A stretch of 64,000 bases of DNA. It comes from Nonomuraea wenchangensis. GTDB taxonomy: Bacteria > Actinomycetota > Actinomycetes > Streptosporangiales > Streptosporangiaceae. Below are positions 7,925 to 16,945 of the stretch, one piece after another (the stretch's first letter is position 1; each line of letters opens with the position of its first letter). The position numbers were made by a program, and so were the translations under genes. The stretch is from assembly GCF_900111685.1 (NCBI RefSeq), contig NZ_FOHX01000009.1, positions 1 to 64,000 on the forward strand. The letters are read 5' to 3'. Below the pieces are notes generated by a model. It had not been told where the DNA came from and did no database searches. It was given only the letters and a program-made list of their open reading frames with translations.

Positions 7925-10900
7925 ATGCGGGTCCGGCGGCGGTTACGGACGATGGTGCTGGCCATCGCGACGGCGATGGCATTGGTGATCTCCGGCTTGG
8001 GGATTCCTGACAATCTCGTGGTTCCGGCGGCGGCGTCGGTGTCCGGGCCTGATCCCGAGACGTCGGTGGACGGCCGGCCGGTGACGAAGACCAAGGTGGC
8101 CAAGGGGGCGGAGGAGTCCCAGCCGAAGGTCGAGCGTAAGGAGCCGGTCTGGCCGAGCCCGGGAACCGCCGAGGTGGATCCTGGCGAGAAGGCGATCGCG
8201 GCGGGCCAACTGCCGGTCCGGCTCTCCGAGGTCAAAGGCACCGGTGCCGGCCCGGTGAAGGTGGAGACGCTGCCCGCCGACACCGTACGCAAGCTCGGCG
8301 GAGTGGGCGTCGCGGCCCGGCTGACGGCCGACAAGGCGGGCAAGGTACGGGCGGAGTTCTCGTACGCGAGCTTCCGCGACGCCTACGGCGGCAACTTCGC
8401 CACCCGCCTGCAGCTTCTGCGAATGCCGGCCTGTGCGCTGACGACCCCGCGCCCGCGCGACTGCGCAGTGCGCCCGCAGCAGGTCAAGGCGCACAACGAC
8501 GTCAAGACCGGCACCCTGACCGCCGACGTAGATGTCGACCCCGCCACCGGCAAGGCGGCCTCGCTGACGCTGCCCAAGAGCCAGACGGGCAAGGACGCCA
8601 CGTCCAACGCGGCACAGGCGTTCACCTCTGGGTCGGTGTACGTGCTGGCGGCCGGCATGACCGGCCCGGACGGGAACTTCGGCGCCACGGACCTCAAGCC
8701 GTCCGGCACCTGGCAGGCCGGTACCTCCGGCGGCGGCTTCTCCTACGACTACCCGCTGCCGGAGGCGCCGTCGCCGGTGGGCAACGGGCCGAACCTGTCA
8801 CTGCAGTACGACGCCTCCTCCGTGGACGGCGAGGGCCACTGGACCAACAACCAGTCCGGCGTGGTCGGTCTCGGCTGGAACCTGTCGGCCGGCTTCATCG
8901 AACGCAAGTACCGCCGCTGCACGGCCTGGAACGAGTACGACCCCAACACGGCCGATCTGATCTGGTACGCCGACGAGAACGGCCCCTACGGCCCGGCCGT
9001 CTGCTGGGAGTCGCCCGACGAGCTGGCCACCGACGTCACCAAGGACTACACCCAGTCGGAGCTGGTGCTGAACCTGGCCGGCCGCTCGGCCTCGATCGTC
9101 AAGGACCGCACCAGCGGACTGTGGAAGACGGTGCCGGACTTCGGCTGGAAGATCGAGCAGCTGACCGGCGGCGCCGACGGCCTGGAGTACTGGAAGGTCA
9201 CCTCCTCCGACGGCCAGGTGCACCGCTTCGGCTACAACAAGGACGCCCAGTGGCAGTTGCAGTACATCGGCAACCAGCGCGCCGAGCCGTGCGCGGACCG
9301 GTACTTCAACGACATGATCCCCCCGACCTGCACCGGGGTGTGGCGGTGGAACCTGGACCAGTCGATCGACGCCAACGAGAACGTCATCGACTACACCTAC
9401 GAGCGCGAGACCAACTACTTCTGCATGCCCGGCTGTGACTACGAGACCTACAAGGTCCTGCCGTACGACCGGGGCGGCTTCCTCAAGCAGATCAGCTACG
9501 GCCACAACACCCAGGTGGCCGGCAGCACGCCGACCTCGCGGATGACGTTCACCACCTCCGACCGCGGCGGCCTGGACGTGCCGACCGACCTGAACTGCGG
9601 CCCGACCTGCGCCACCAACGACGCGGTCGCGTTCTACTCCACCCGCAAGCTCGACTCGATCCTCACCGAGTCCAAGAATCCCACCTCCGGGGCGTGGGAG
9701 CCGGACACCCGCACCGACTTCCGCTACCGCTGGATCTACACCCGCACCGACTTCGGCCCCGCCTACGACCCGGTGCTGTGGCTGGACAGCGTGCAGCAGA
9801 CCGGCCTGGCCGGCACGAGCTCGCAGAAGCTGCCGCCGGTCAGCTTCGACGCGACGATGGTCGCGGGCCGCATGGACTACGACAACTGGTCGGACTGGAC
9901 CGACTTCCTGTCCTGGCGCATGGTGCCCCGCGTCACGGGGATCGGCAACGGCATGGGCGGCCGGATCGAGGTCACCTACGGCCAGGCCGACCCGTGCGGC
10001 GGCGGCAAGGGCCGCGACGGCACCAACTACTTATCCGACGCCACCGGCGACTGCTACCGCGTCGACTACGACGCCAACCCGGAGATCGGCTACGAGAGCT
10101 GGGGCCGCTTCTTCAAGCAACTGGCCATGAAGGTGACCGAACGCGACCTGGTCGGCGCCTCGCCCGACATGGTCACCAGCTACGACTACCTCGGCGCCCC
10201 GCGCTGGACCAACCCGGTCGCCTTCGCCCAGCCCGACCTCGCCCCGGTCGGCAGCGACTGGCGCGGCTACAGCACCGTCCGCACCACCCGCGGCTCCGGC
10301 AGTGACCCCAACGGCTACACCGTCACCTCCGACACCTTCTACCGCGGCATCGACGGCGCCACCATCACCACGTTCGAGGGCACCACCGCCACCGACTCCC
10401 GCGCCCTGCAAGGCCAGCTCCTGCAGGAGCAGACCTGGAAACTGACGGCCACCGAACCGCGCGCCTACACCGAGGCCGAATCCACCCGGTACGAGTACCA
10501 GGTCGTCTCCACCGGCACCGGCCCCGGCGTCCTGGACCCGGCCTTCGTGCACCGCACCCGCGAACGCACCCGCGAGCTGGTCACCGGCGGCACCTGGCGC
10601 TGGAGCGACCAGCGCACCGCCTACAACAGCGACGGCCAGCCCACCACGGTCAACGACTACGGCGACACCGCCGTCACCACCGACAACACCTGCACCAGCA
10701 CCACCTACGCCCGCAACCCGGCCAACGGCATCACCAGCCTGCCCTCCACGGTGGAGAAACGCTCCGGCGACAGCTGCACCTCAGGGACGCTGATCGGCAA
10801 GACCGTCGCCCTGTACGACGGCGGCACCGACCCCGCCACCAACACCCCGTCCGACGGCAACATCACCGAGACCCGCTCCTACGCCGCCGCCACGTCGATC

Positions 10901-13900
10901 TCGGTCACCAAGAACACCTTCGACGACTACGGCCGCCCGCTGACCGCCACCGACCCGATGGGCAAGGTCACCACCACGACCTACACCCCGGCCGTCGGCT
11001 GGCCCCACCAGGGAGCCAAGGTCACCAACCCGCTGGGCCACGCGGTCACCACGTACTCCTCCCACCGCAACGGCCTGCCCACGAAGGTCGTGGACGCCAA
11101 CAACAAGACCACCGAGATCGACTACGACGCACTGGGCAGGACCGTCACGTTGTGGCAGCCGGGCCAGTCACGTGGCGGCGGCGTGCCGACCGCCACGGTC
11201 GGCTACGAGATCCCCTTCGACGGCAACCTGAGCCAGCCCACCGCCGCGGCCAAGACCACCATGCGACGCCTGCTGCGTGGCACGACATACGTGTCGACCT
11301 ACACCTACGACGACGGTTTCGGACGTCCCCGCGAGACGCAGACCGCCTCACCGATTGGTGGGCGAATCGTAGTGGCGACCACTTACGACGCCAGAGGGCT
11401 GACCGCCACCACGTCCCAGCCGACGCACAACGGCGCGGCTCCCGGCAGTGGCCTGCTCAACCCCGCCCTCACCGCGCTCCCGTCGTGGACCAAGACGGTG
11501 TACGACAGCATGGAGCGTCCGACCGCGGTCATCGATCACCATCTCGCCGCGGAGCTCCGGCGTACGACCACGGCCTATCCGGGACTGGACCGTGTGGAGG
11601 TGACGCCACCGGTCGGCGGCAAGACCGCTACTGTCACTGACGTCTTCGACCGTACGGTCAAGACCGAGGAGTGGAAGGATTCCTCCACTCACCACGACAC
11701 CACCTACACCTATAACGCCTCCGGTCAGCTCACGAACATCACTGATGCGAAAGGCAACGTCCGCACCTTCACCTACGACTGGCTCGGCCGCCGTACTGCC
11801 GCGACCGATCCTGATGCGGGCTCCTCCACCTACGGCTACGACGCCGCGAGCCGCCTTTTGTGGGGACTGGACGGCAAAGGTGCCAAGGTGTCGAACGTTT
11901 ACGACGATCTCGGCCGCCGCATCAGTCAGTGGGCCGGAGAACCTCAGACCGGGACGAAGCTCGCGGAATGGTCCTTCGACAGCGTCGCCAAGGGCTATCT
12001 GACGTCGTCAACCAGGTTCAACGGCAGTCAGCCGTACGTGGACGCGGTGGTCGCCTACGACGAGTTCTATCAGGCCACCGAGACCAAGCTGACCATCCCG
12101 CAGACCGAGGGGCCGCTGGCCGGCGAGTACACCTTCACCGCTCGCTACGACGGCGCGGGACACCTGATCGAGCAGCGTATGCCGGCCAAGGGCGACCTGG
12201 CGGCGGAGACGCTCACCTTCGGCTATACCGACCTGGGCATGCCGCACTCGCTGACCTCCGATTACGGGGGCGGCGCCACGTACGTCAAGGAAAGCAGCTA
12301 CTCAGCCACCGGCCGACTCAACGAACGTTCCTACAACGCCAGCGCCCAGATCAAGCGCACCTTCGCGTGGGACGAGGGCACTGGCTGGCTCAGCCGCATG
12401 ACGACGGTTTCCGGCTCTCAACTCGCCCAAGATGATCGCGTCACCTACGACACCGGTGGTCAGATCACCCGTATCGAGGACTCTGTCGGTGGCCAGTCCG
12501 AATGTTTCGCCTACGACGGGCTGGACCGGCTGACCGCTGCGTTCACCATGACCAGTTCCTCGTGTACGGCAGGCCCCGACAACCAAGGAACAGAGCCCTA
12601 CAGTCAGTCGTTCGCCTACGACGCACTCGGCAACCTGACATCGGTCACAGACGACGGGATCACCGCCACCTATGGCTATCCGGCCGCAGGCGCGTCAGCG
12701 GTTCGTCCTAATGCGGTCACTTCGATCACCAGGCAGGGCCGTACGGACTCCTACGGTTACGACGCGGCAGGCCGATTGACCGCCCGCACTGTCGACAACA
12801 AGCAGTCCGCCTTCACCTGGGACGCTCTGGGCCAACTCGACAAGGTCGTGACGGAGGGCCAGGAAACCTCCATGGTCTACGACGCCGAGGGAGAGCGACT
12901 GATCCGCCGCGATCCCGACGGCTCCCGGACGCTGTACCTCGGGTCGATGGAGGTGAAGGCCACCGGCGCGGTGGTCAAGGCCACCCGCTACTACAGCGGG
13001 CCTGACGGCGCCGTAGTGGCCGTGCGGAACGGCACGGGCGTCACCTACATGGCCTCAGGCCTGCACGGCACCACCCAGATGGCCATCGACGCGAGCACCG
13101 GTCAGGTCACCCGAGAGCGGTACAAACCATACGGGCAGCGCCGTGGCATCGACGATCTGCCGTTCACCGATCGAGGTTTCCTCGGCAAGGTCGAGGACGC
13201 CTCGACCGGACTCGACTATCTGTCCGCCCGCTACTACGACCCCTCCATCGGCCGGTTCATCACCACCGATCCCGTGCTTAATCTTGACAAGCCCCAATGG
13301 ATCAACCCCTATTCCTACGCCGCGAGCAACCCCGTCGGCTTGTCCGACCCCAGCGGTCTGAGACCGATCACCGATGCTCGTCCGGCAGACGTCTGCGCTC
13401 AGCCCAAGAGCGTCGCCTGCAAGCTCAAGCGCAAGCAGCAGGCCGACGCCGATGCCCGCGCGGCGCAGGCGGAGGTGGACCGTCAGGTCAAGGCCCTGCT
13501 GGACTCGCTGTTGGCCATTGCCAAGATCGCGGCTGACGAGTTGGGCATCACAGCCGGCATCAAGTGCTTCACCTCCGGAGATCTAGGCGCCTGCGGAGAA
13601 ACGGCGCTCAACATTCTCGGGTCTCTGGCGGGCGGATTGGCCGGGAAGCTGGCGGTCAAGTACTCGTTGCCGTGGAAGTGGAAAAAAGCCTACGAATTAG
13701 GCAAGGCCATCTGGAAGCACGCAGGTGATGCCATCAGTGCCTTCAAGAATTGGCTTCGAGCCAAGGACCGTCTTCAGGCCGCGAGATCCAGGGCGCGGGC
13801 TGCGGAGGATGTCCTGCGTAAGGCCTGTAGCAGCTTCGTACCTGGAACCAAGGTGGTGATGGCCGACAATCGGGAAAAACCAATAGAAGAGGTTAAAGTC

Positions 13901-14635
13901 GGTGACCAAGTCATCGCCACCGACCCTGTGACCGGCCGGACAGAATCGGTGCCGGTGCTGGCCCTGATCACCAGCTCCGGCGCCAAGAACCTGGTGAGGA
14001 TCACCGTCTCCGACGGCGACCGGGACAGTACGGCTGGTGTGCTGATCGCGACCGCTGAGCACCCGTTCTGGATCGATGATGCGAGAACCTGGGCGCAAGC
14101 CTCCCAACTGCGCCCAGGGACCTGGCTCCGGACCAGTGCCGGCACGCGAGTCCAAGTGACGGCGATCGAGAAGTGGACCTCCGGCAGGCAACGGGTCCAC
14201 AACCTCACCGTCGCCGGTCCTCACACATATCACGTTGCAGCAGGTAAGACCGACATTCTCGTCCACAACGACAACAACCCCACGAACCACTGCGGCGTCG
14301 ACATCGGCGCAGCTCGTGAGCAGGCCGTTGCCGAACTGACGGGAGGACACGTCTCCGGCGCGGCGGGCAAACAGGGCATGAAGGTCGTCCGCCCCGGTGT
14401 GGGCTCCACCGACGTGGATGTGATCGGCCCTAACGGCGAATGGATCGCCGTGGGCGGGCCGGCCAAGGCCAAGAACATCAACAAGCTCCGCCAGAAGCTC
14501 TCCATCCTCAAGTACGCTGCCGACGCGGAAGGGGTCCGCGCCATTGCCTACTTCGAAGTGGGCACTCCGTTGTCGGTGATCCAGGCGGCGATGCGGATCC
14601 TCGGCGCCAAGAACGTCGTGCAATTCACCCGCTAG
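7925..14635 (+). CDS. secreted RHS-repeat protein with Hint domain and C-terminal toxin-like domain (2236 aa)
   Basis: A basic N-terminus and hydrophobic segment (MRVRRRLRTM, then LAIATAMALVISGLGI) form a secretion signal. About residues 255-700 match the N-terminal region of actinobacterial wall-associated RHS proteins (DYPLPEAPSPVGNGPNLSL). About 900-1750 hold YD repeats (YDALGRTVTLW, FTYDWLGRRTAATD, YGYDAAGRLT). The RHS core ends at about 1808 with YDPSIGRFITTDP and LSDPSGL. A Hint domain spans about 1967-2117 (CSSFVPGT, TAEHPFW, HNLTV, TYHVAAG, ILVHND). The last about 120 residues form a variable tip with DVDVIGPNGEWIAVGGPAKAK, resembling restriction-nuclease-fold toxin tips; nuclease activity is inferred. 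The next gene is a likely immunity gene. Confidence 0.9.
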   Translation: MRVRRRLRTMVLAIATAMALVISGLGIPDNLVVPAAASVSGPDPETSVDGRPVTKTKVAKGAEESQPKVERKEPVWPSPGTAEVDPGEKAIAAGQLPVRLSEVKGTGAGPVKVETLPADTVRKLGGVGVAARLTADKAGKVRAEFSYASFRDAYGGNFATRLQLLRMPACALTTPRPRDCAVRPQQVKAHNDVKTGTLTADVDVDPATGKAASLTLPKSQTGKDATSNAAQAFTSGSVYVLAAGMTGPDGNFGATDLKPSGTWQAGTSGGGFSYDYPLPEAPSPVGNGPNLSLQYDASSVDGEGHWTNNQSGVVGLGWNLSAGFIERKYRRCTAWNEYDPNTADLIWYADENGPYGPAVCWESPDELATDVTKDYTQSELVLNLAGRSASIVKDRTSGLWKTVPDFGWKIEQLTGGADGLEYWKVTSSDGQVHRFGYNKDAQWQLQYIGNQRAEPCADRYFNDMIPPTCTGVWRWNLDQSIDANENVIDYTYERETNYFCMPGCDYETYKVLPYDRGGFLKQISYGHNTQVAGSTPTSRMTFTTSDRGGLDVPTDLNCGPTCATNDAVAFYSTRKLDSILTESKNPTSGAWEPDTRTDFRYRWIYTRTDFGPAYDPVLWLDSVQQTGLAGTSSQKLPPVSFDATMVAGRMDYDNWSDWTDFLSWRMVPRVTGIGNGMGGRIEVTYGQADPCGGGKGRDGTNYLSDATGDCYRVDYDANPEIGYESWGRFFKQLAMKVTERDLVGASPDMVTSYDYLGAPRWTNPVAFAQPDLAPVGSDWRGYSTVRTTRGSGSDPNGYTVTSDTFYRGIDGATITTFEGTTATDSRALQGQLLQEQTWKLTATEPRAYTEAESTRYEYQVVSTGTGPGVLDPAFVHRTRERTRELVTGGTWRWSDQRTAYNSDGQPTTVNDYGDTAVTTDNTCTSTTYARNPANGITSLPSTVEKRSGDSCTSGTLIGKTVALYDGGTDPATNTPSDGNITETRSYAAATSISVTKNTFDDYGRPLTATDPMGKVTTTTYTPAVGWPHQGAKVTNPLGHAVTTYSSHRNGLPTKVVDANNKTTEIDYDALGRTVTLWQPGQSRGGGVPTATVGYEIPFDGNLSQPTAAAKTTMRRLLRGTTYVSTYTYDDGFGRPRETQTASPIGGRIVVATTYDARGLTATTSQPTHNGAAPGSGLLNPALTALPSWTKTVYDSMERPTAVIDHHLAAELRRTTTAYPGLDRVEVTPPVGGKTATVTDVFDRTVKTEEWKDSSTHHDTTYTYNASGQLTNITDAKGNVRTFTYDWLGRRTAATDPDAGSSTYGYDAASRLLWGLDGKGAKVSNVYDDLGRRISQWAGEPQTGTKLAEWSFDSVAKGYLTSSTRFNGSQPYVDAVVAYDEFYQATETKLTIPQTEGPLAGEYTFTARYDGAGHLIEQRMPAKGDLAAETLTFGYTDLGMPHSLTSDYGGGATYVKESSYSATGRLNERSYNASAQIKRTFAWDEGTGWLSRMTTVSGSQLAQDDRVTYDTGGQITRIEDSVGGQSECFAYDGLDRLTAAFTMTSSSCTAGPDNQGTEPYSQSFAYDALGNLTSVTDDGITATYGYPAAGASAVRPNAVTSITRQGRTDSYGYDAAGRLTARTVDNKQSAFTWDALGQLDKVVTEGQETSMVYDAEGERLIRRDPDGSRTLYLGSMEVKATGAVVKATRYYSGPDGAVVAVRNGTGVTYMASGLHGTTQMAIDASTGQVTRERYKPYGQRRGIDDLPFTDRGFLGKVEDASTGLDYLSARYYDPSIGRFITTDPVLNLDKPQWINPYSYAASNPVGLSDPSGLRPITDARPADVCAQPKSVACKLKRKQQADADARAAQAEVDRQVKALLDSLLAIAKIAADELGITAGIKCFTSGDLGACGETALNILGSLAGGLAGKLAVKYSLPWKWKKAYELGKAIWKHAGDAISAFKNWLRAKDRLQAARSRARAAEDVLRKACSSFVPGTKVVMADNREKPIEEVKVGDQVIATDPVTGRTESVPVLALITSSGAKNLVRITVSDGDRDSTAGVLIATAEHPFWIDDARTWAQASQLRPGTWLRTSAGTRVQVTAIEKWTSGRQRVHNLTVAGPHTYHVAAGKTDILVHNDNNPTNHCGVDIGAAREQAVAELTGGHVSGAAGKQGMKVVRPGVGSTDVDVIGPNGEWIAVGGPAKAKNINKLRQKLSILKYAADAEGVRAIAYFEVGTPLSVIQAAMRILGAKNVVQFTR

Positions 14636-14642
14636 GAAGGCC

Positions 14643-15176
14643 ATGGGATTCGGAGAAGTGTTGTGGGTTCGGCGATCCGAGTCCCTGGCAGTCCTACTCG
14701 GCTCACTCGGCCGGCTGACGTCCTACGGTTTGCGGCTCACGCATCCGCAGACAGGTGGGGTACGGTATCTGGCCGAGTGCGGCCCGATGGAGACCACCCT
14801 CGATGCTCTCCTGACCGAGGTGAACCTGCCTCGGCCACTCACACTGCAGCTGTGGATCAACGTCGATACCGACGTCCTGACGTCGGTGTCGACCCACGGC
14901 GGCATGGTCGTGGTCGAGTTCGACCTGGATGGCCTGACCACGGATGAGGCCCACCGCGCCGTGGCCGCCGTCCTTTGGCTGGCGGTCACCGACACCGCCT
15001 CACTGGGACTGGTCGTCGACAGCCGTCTTCCGGACACCGGTACAGAATGGGAGGGCTTCTTCCTCAACGGCTCTACTGCAGAGCCGCACATGCCCGAGCT
15101 GCTGTGGCAACCCCAGGCGTCGTCGTTGCGCCTTGCGCCACAGTCGTGGCTGTTTCAGGCTCATGATCACATTTAA
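14643..15176 (+). CDS. candidate immunity protein for the RHS toxin tip
   Basis: 177 aa, starting 7 bp after the RHS stop with AGGAAGG just upstream of ATG, so co-transcribed. It has no signal peptide and looks like a compact alpha/beta cytosolic protein (LTLQLWINVDTDVL, MVVVEFDLDGLTTDEAHRAV, LGLVVDSRLPDTG). I recognise no family. Position is the main argument: a small cytosolic gene directly after a polymorphic toxin is the standard place for the cognate immunity protein. A later start, for example at ATG 14790, is possible. Confidence 0.6.
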   Translation: MGFGEVLWVRRSESLAVLLGSLGRLTSYGLRLTHPQTGGVRYLAECGPMETTLDALLTEVNLPRPLTLQLWINVDTDVLTSVSTHGGMVVVEFDLDGLTTDEAHRAVAAVLWLAVTDTASLGLVVDSRLPDTGTEWEGFFLNGSTAEPHMPELLWQPQASSLRLAPQSWLFQAHDHI

Positions 15177-15919
15177 CAGGGTGGGCCCGGTCGACAGCTC
15201 TTACAGTCCCGATCGACCGGGCGACCTCCAGCGCGCCGCTTCGGCATGGATGATCTTTCGATCACCCCCTCGGTGGCGACCGGGAGGATCGTCGAGTCGC
15301 TCTCACGCCTCGCTTGGTCCCCCGCCGAGCAGATCGAATATGTTTCCAAGACATTGAACCCGGTGCTTCCAGGCAGGCGCGGTCGTTCTGGAGATCCGGA
15401 GTACCGCTCCGGTTCGGAGGCGGGCTCATTGGCGAACCCCTCACCGGGCCACAACGTTTGCCGCCCCAGCGATGGCCCGAGCGGATCCGCCGCCTTCTCG
15501 GGCTCAGGGCCGAAGCTCAGGATGGACAGGGCGATGCCTCCGAGGATGGCTGCCCCCGTGAGCGCGCCCTGCAACTGTGGCGGCAGGGCCGGCAAGTCCT
15601 TGGGCTTGCTCTCCGCGATACAACACCGCGCGCTGCCGACATCTAAGCCTTGCCCGGCCAAGGGCAGGAGGATGCCGATGTCCTCAAGAGCGATGGCCGG
15701 ATGACGCTCCGGGCTGCATGTACATGTTTGGCGCGATCGACGGCTGTGTTGCCCGCATGCGGGGGCGGTCGTAGCGGGTTGTCGGCTGCACGGATGACCC
15801 GGAATTAGGGGCTGACCTGGGGGAATGCCTTCAAGATCATCCCTCGTATGTCCCCCGATCATGGTCTTACGGCCGCATGCGGGCACCGTTGGCTGCCTAT
15901 CGAGGTCCGGAAAGCAAAG
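15177..15919. other. about 740 bp with no confident gene
   Basis: Between the candidate immunity gene and the tRNA-Arg terminator no frame combines a ribosome-binding site, strong codon bias and a recognisable product. The best frame is on the minus strand (about 15176-15660). It has moderate third-position GC and one hydrophobic segment (LTGAAILGGIALSILSFG) followed by a polar tail, so a small membrane-anchored protein is possible. I see no convincing start codon. It may be degraded island DNA. Confidence 0.3.
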
Positions 15920-15945
15920 GACCTGCGGCTGTGAAACCGCAGGTC
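15920..15945 (-). terminator. intrinsic terminator of tRNA-Arg
   Basis: A perfect 9-bp stem, GACCTGCGG (15920-15928) with CCGCAGGTC (15937-15945), has an 8-nt loop. On the minus strand it is followed by CCTTTGCTTT, a short T-rich tail. It lies about 28 nt past the 3' end of tRNA-Arg. Confidence 0.7.
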
Positions 15946-15973
15946 AGTGGCCTGAAACGCCGATCTAGGTGAG

Positions 15974-16046
15974 TGCCCCCGGCAGGATTCGAACCTGCGG
16001 CACCCGCTTTAGGAGAGCGGTGCTCTATCCCCTGAGCTACGGAGGC
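15974..16046 (-). tRNA. tRNA-Arg (anticodon CCT)
   Basis: A 73-nt cloverleaf on the minus strand. The acceptor GCCTCCG pairs with CGGGGGC, the D stem is GCTC/GAGC, the anticodon stem CCGCT/AGCGG encloses CTCCTAA (anticodon CCT, reading AGG), and the T arm is GCAGG-TTCGAAT-CCTGC. The discriminator base is A and CCA is not encoded. A 24-bp internal segment is repeated at 91-114. Confidence 0.95.
15995..16018 (-). repeat. tRNA-Arg copy of the 24-bp repeat
   Basis: It spans the 3' side of the anticodon arm, the variable loop and the first bases of the T stem. It is identical to 91-114 and in the same orientation, so the two enclose about 15.9 kb of accessory DNA. Confidence 0.6.
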
Positions 16047-16184
16047 GGACTCTCGTAAGCCTAGCGAAAGTATGGCACTGCGTGGGACATGGGGCCGGGA
16101 GCAGTTCGGCGGGGTTGGTTATGGGTGGTCTGAGCTGCGGTAAAGGCCTGACAAGTGGTCGGGGGCCTGGTGGTTCGGCGTGGC

Positions 16185-16190
16185 TAGCTT
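16185..16190 (+). promoter_or_regulatory. -10 element TAGCTT, leaderless start
   Basis: The hexamer ends 6 nt before GTG 16197, so RNA would begin at the start codon. No Shine-Dalgarno sequence is present, which supports this start. No good -35 is visible. Confidence 0.4.
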
Positions 16191-16196
16191 CTGCGG

Positions 16197-16763
16197 GTGA
16201 CCATGAGGCGGTGTAGGCAGGCGCGGCGGCGGCCTGTGGTGTTGTTCGGGGCGTTGCTGGCGCCGGGGATTCTGGCCGGGGGGTTGCTGGCGGGGCAGGC
16301 GCGGGGGTTCGGGGAGCGGTCGGACCATGTCGGCGCTTTGGGGGGCGGTGGGCGGGTCGCGGTGATGGCGTTCGAGCCGCTGTACGTGTCTGCTCCGGTC
16401 CGGCCGCAGTGGGCTTACGAGGGGTTCGTGCCCGGGGTGCCGCGTGATGTCGTGCTGCGGGCCGAGGCTGTGCTGGCCAGCGAGGGCGAGAAGGCGGTGG
16501 TGGGTGCGGCCCGTCCTGACGGGAGTGGTGTTCGGCGGCGGCGGGCCGAGGTTGATGGGGCGGGGGCTCCGGATTCGGCGGCGGTCGGGAGAGGTGGCAG
16601 GCGTCGTGGGGTGGAGGTGGAGGAGCCTTACGCGCCGGTGCCGGTTCGGCCTCGTGAGGGGTGTCCGGGGGAGTGGGAGGAGACGTGGTTGTGGGAGGTG
16701 TGCCGGGCTGGGGAGCGGGAGGATGCGCAGGGGTTCGCCGATGGGCTGTTGCCTGGGATCTGA
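16197..16763 (+). CDS. secreted or membrane-anchored protein of unknown function
   Basis: 188 aa from GTG 16197, chosen because a TAGCTT -10 lies 6 nt upstream and there is no ribosome-binding site; ATG 16203 is an alternative. The arginine-rich N-terminus is followed by LFGALLAPGILAGGLLAG, a signal peptide or anchor. The remainder is polar and low in complexity, then ends in a conserved-looking CPGEWEETWLWEVC segment with two cysteines that could pair outside the cell. I recognise no family. G-rich codon use like that of its neighbours supports a real gene. Confidence 0.5.
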   Translation: MTMRRCRQARRRPVVLFGALLAPGILAGGLLAGQARGFGERSDHVGALGGGGRVAVMAFEPLYVSAPVRPQWAYEGFVPGVPRDVVLRAEAVLASEGEKAVVGAARPDGSGVRRRRAEVDGAGAPDSAAVGRGGRRRGVEVEEPYAPVPVRPREGCPGEWEETWLWEVCRAGEREDAQGFADGLLPGI

Positions 16764-16945
16764 GTGCGGGAGTGTCTGTTCCTTGCCTGCCGCGAAGGGT
16801 TTCGGGGCTGGTAGGACGGGGTGGTTGAGCAAAGTGGGCTTTATGTCTCATAACGGCTCTTCGGCATTCGGTCCGGACACCTGGAGGGCTGTAGTAACGT
16901 GCGTCCCTGACCCGGGTAACGAGTTTGCATACGGAGGAGTCGAAC

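Noticed and set aside
15173-15886. 237-codon minus-strand frame in the gap before tRNA-Arg
   Set aside because: Codon bias is only moderate, no start is supported, and only one hydrophobic stretch looks protein-like. Listed as unassigned region instead.
91-16018. Calling the whole 15.9 kb a defined integrative element
   Set aside because: The repeat is only 24 bp, the tRNA 3' end is not repeated, and no integrase, rep or transfer gene is present. Kept as an observation only.
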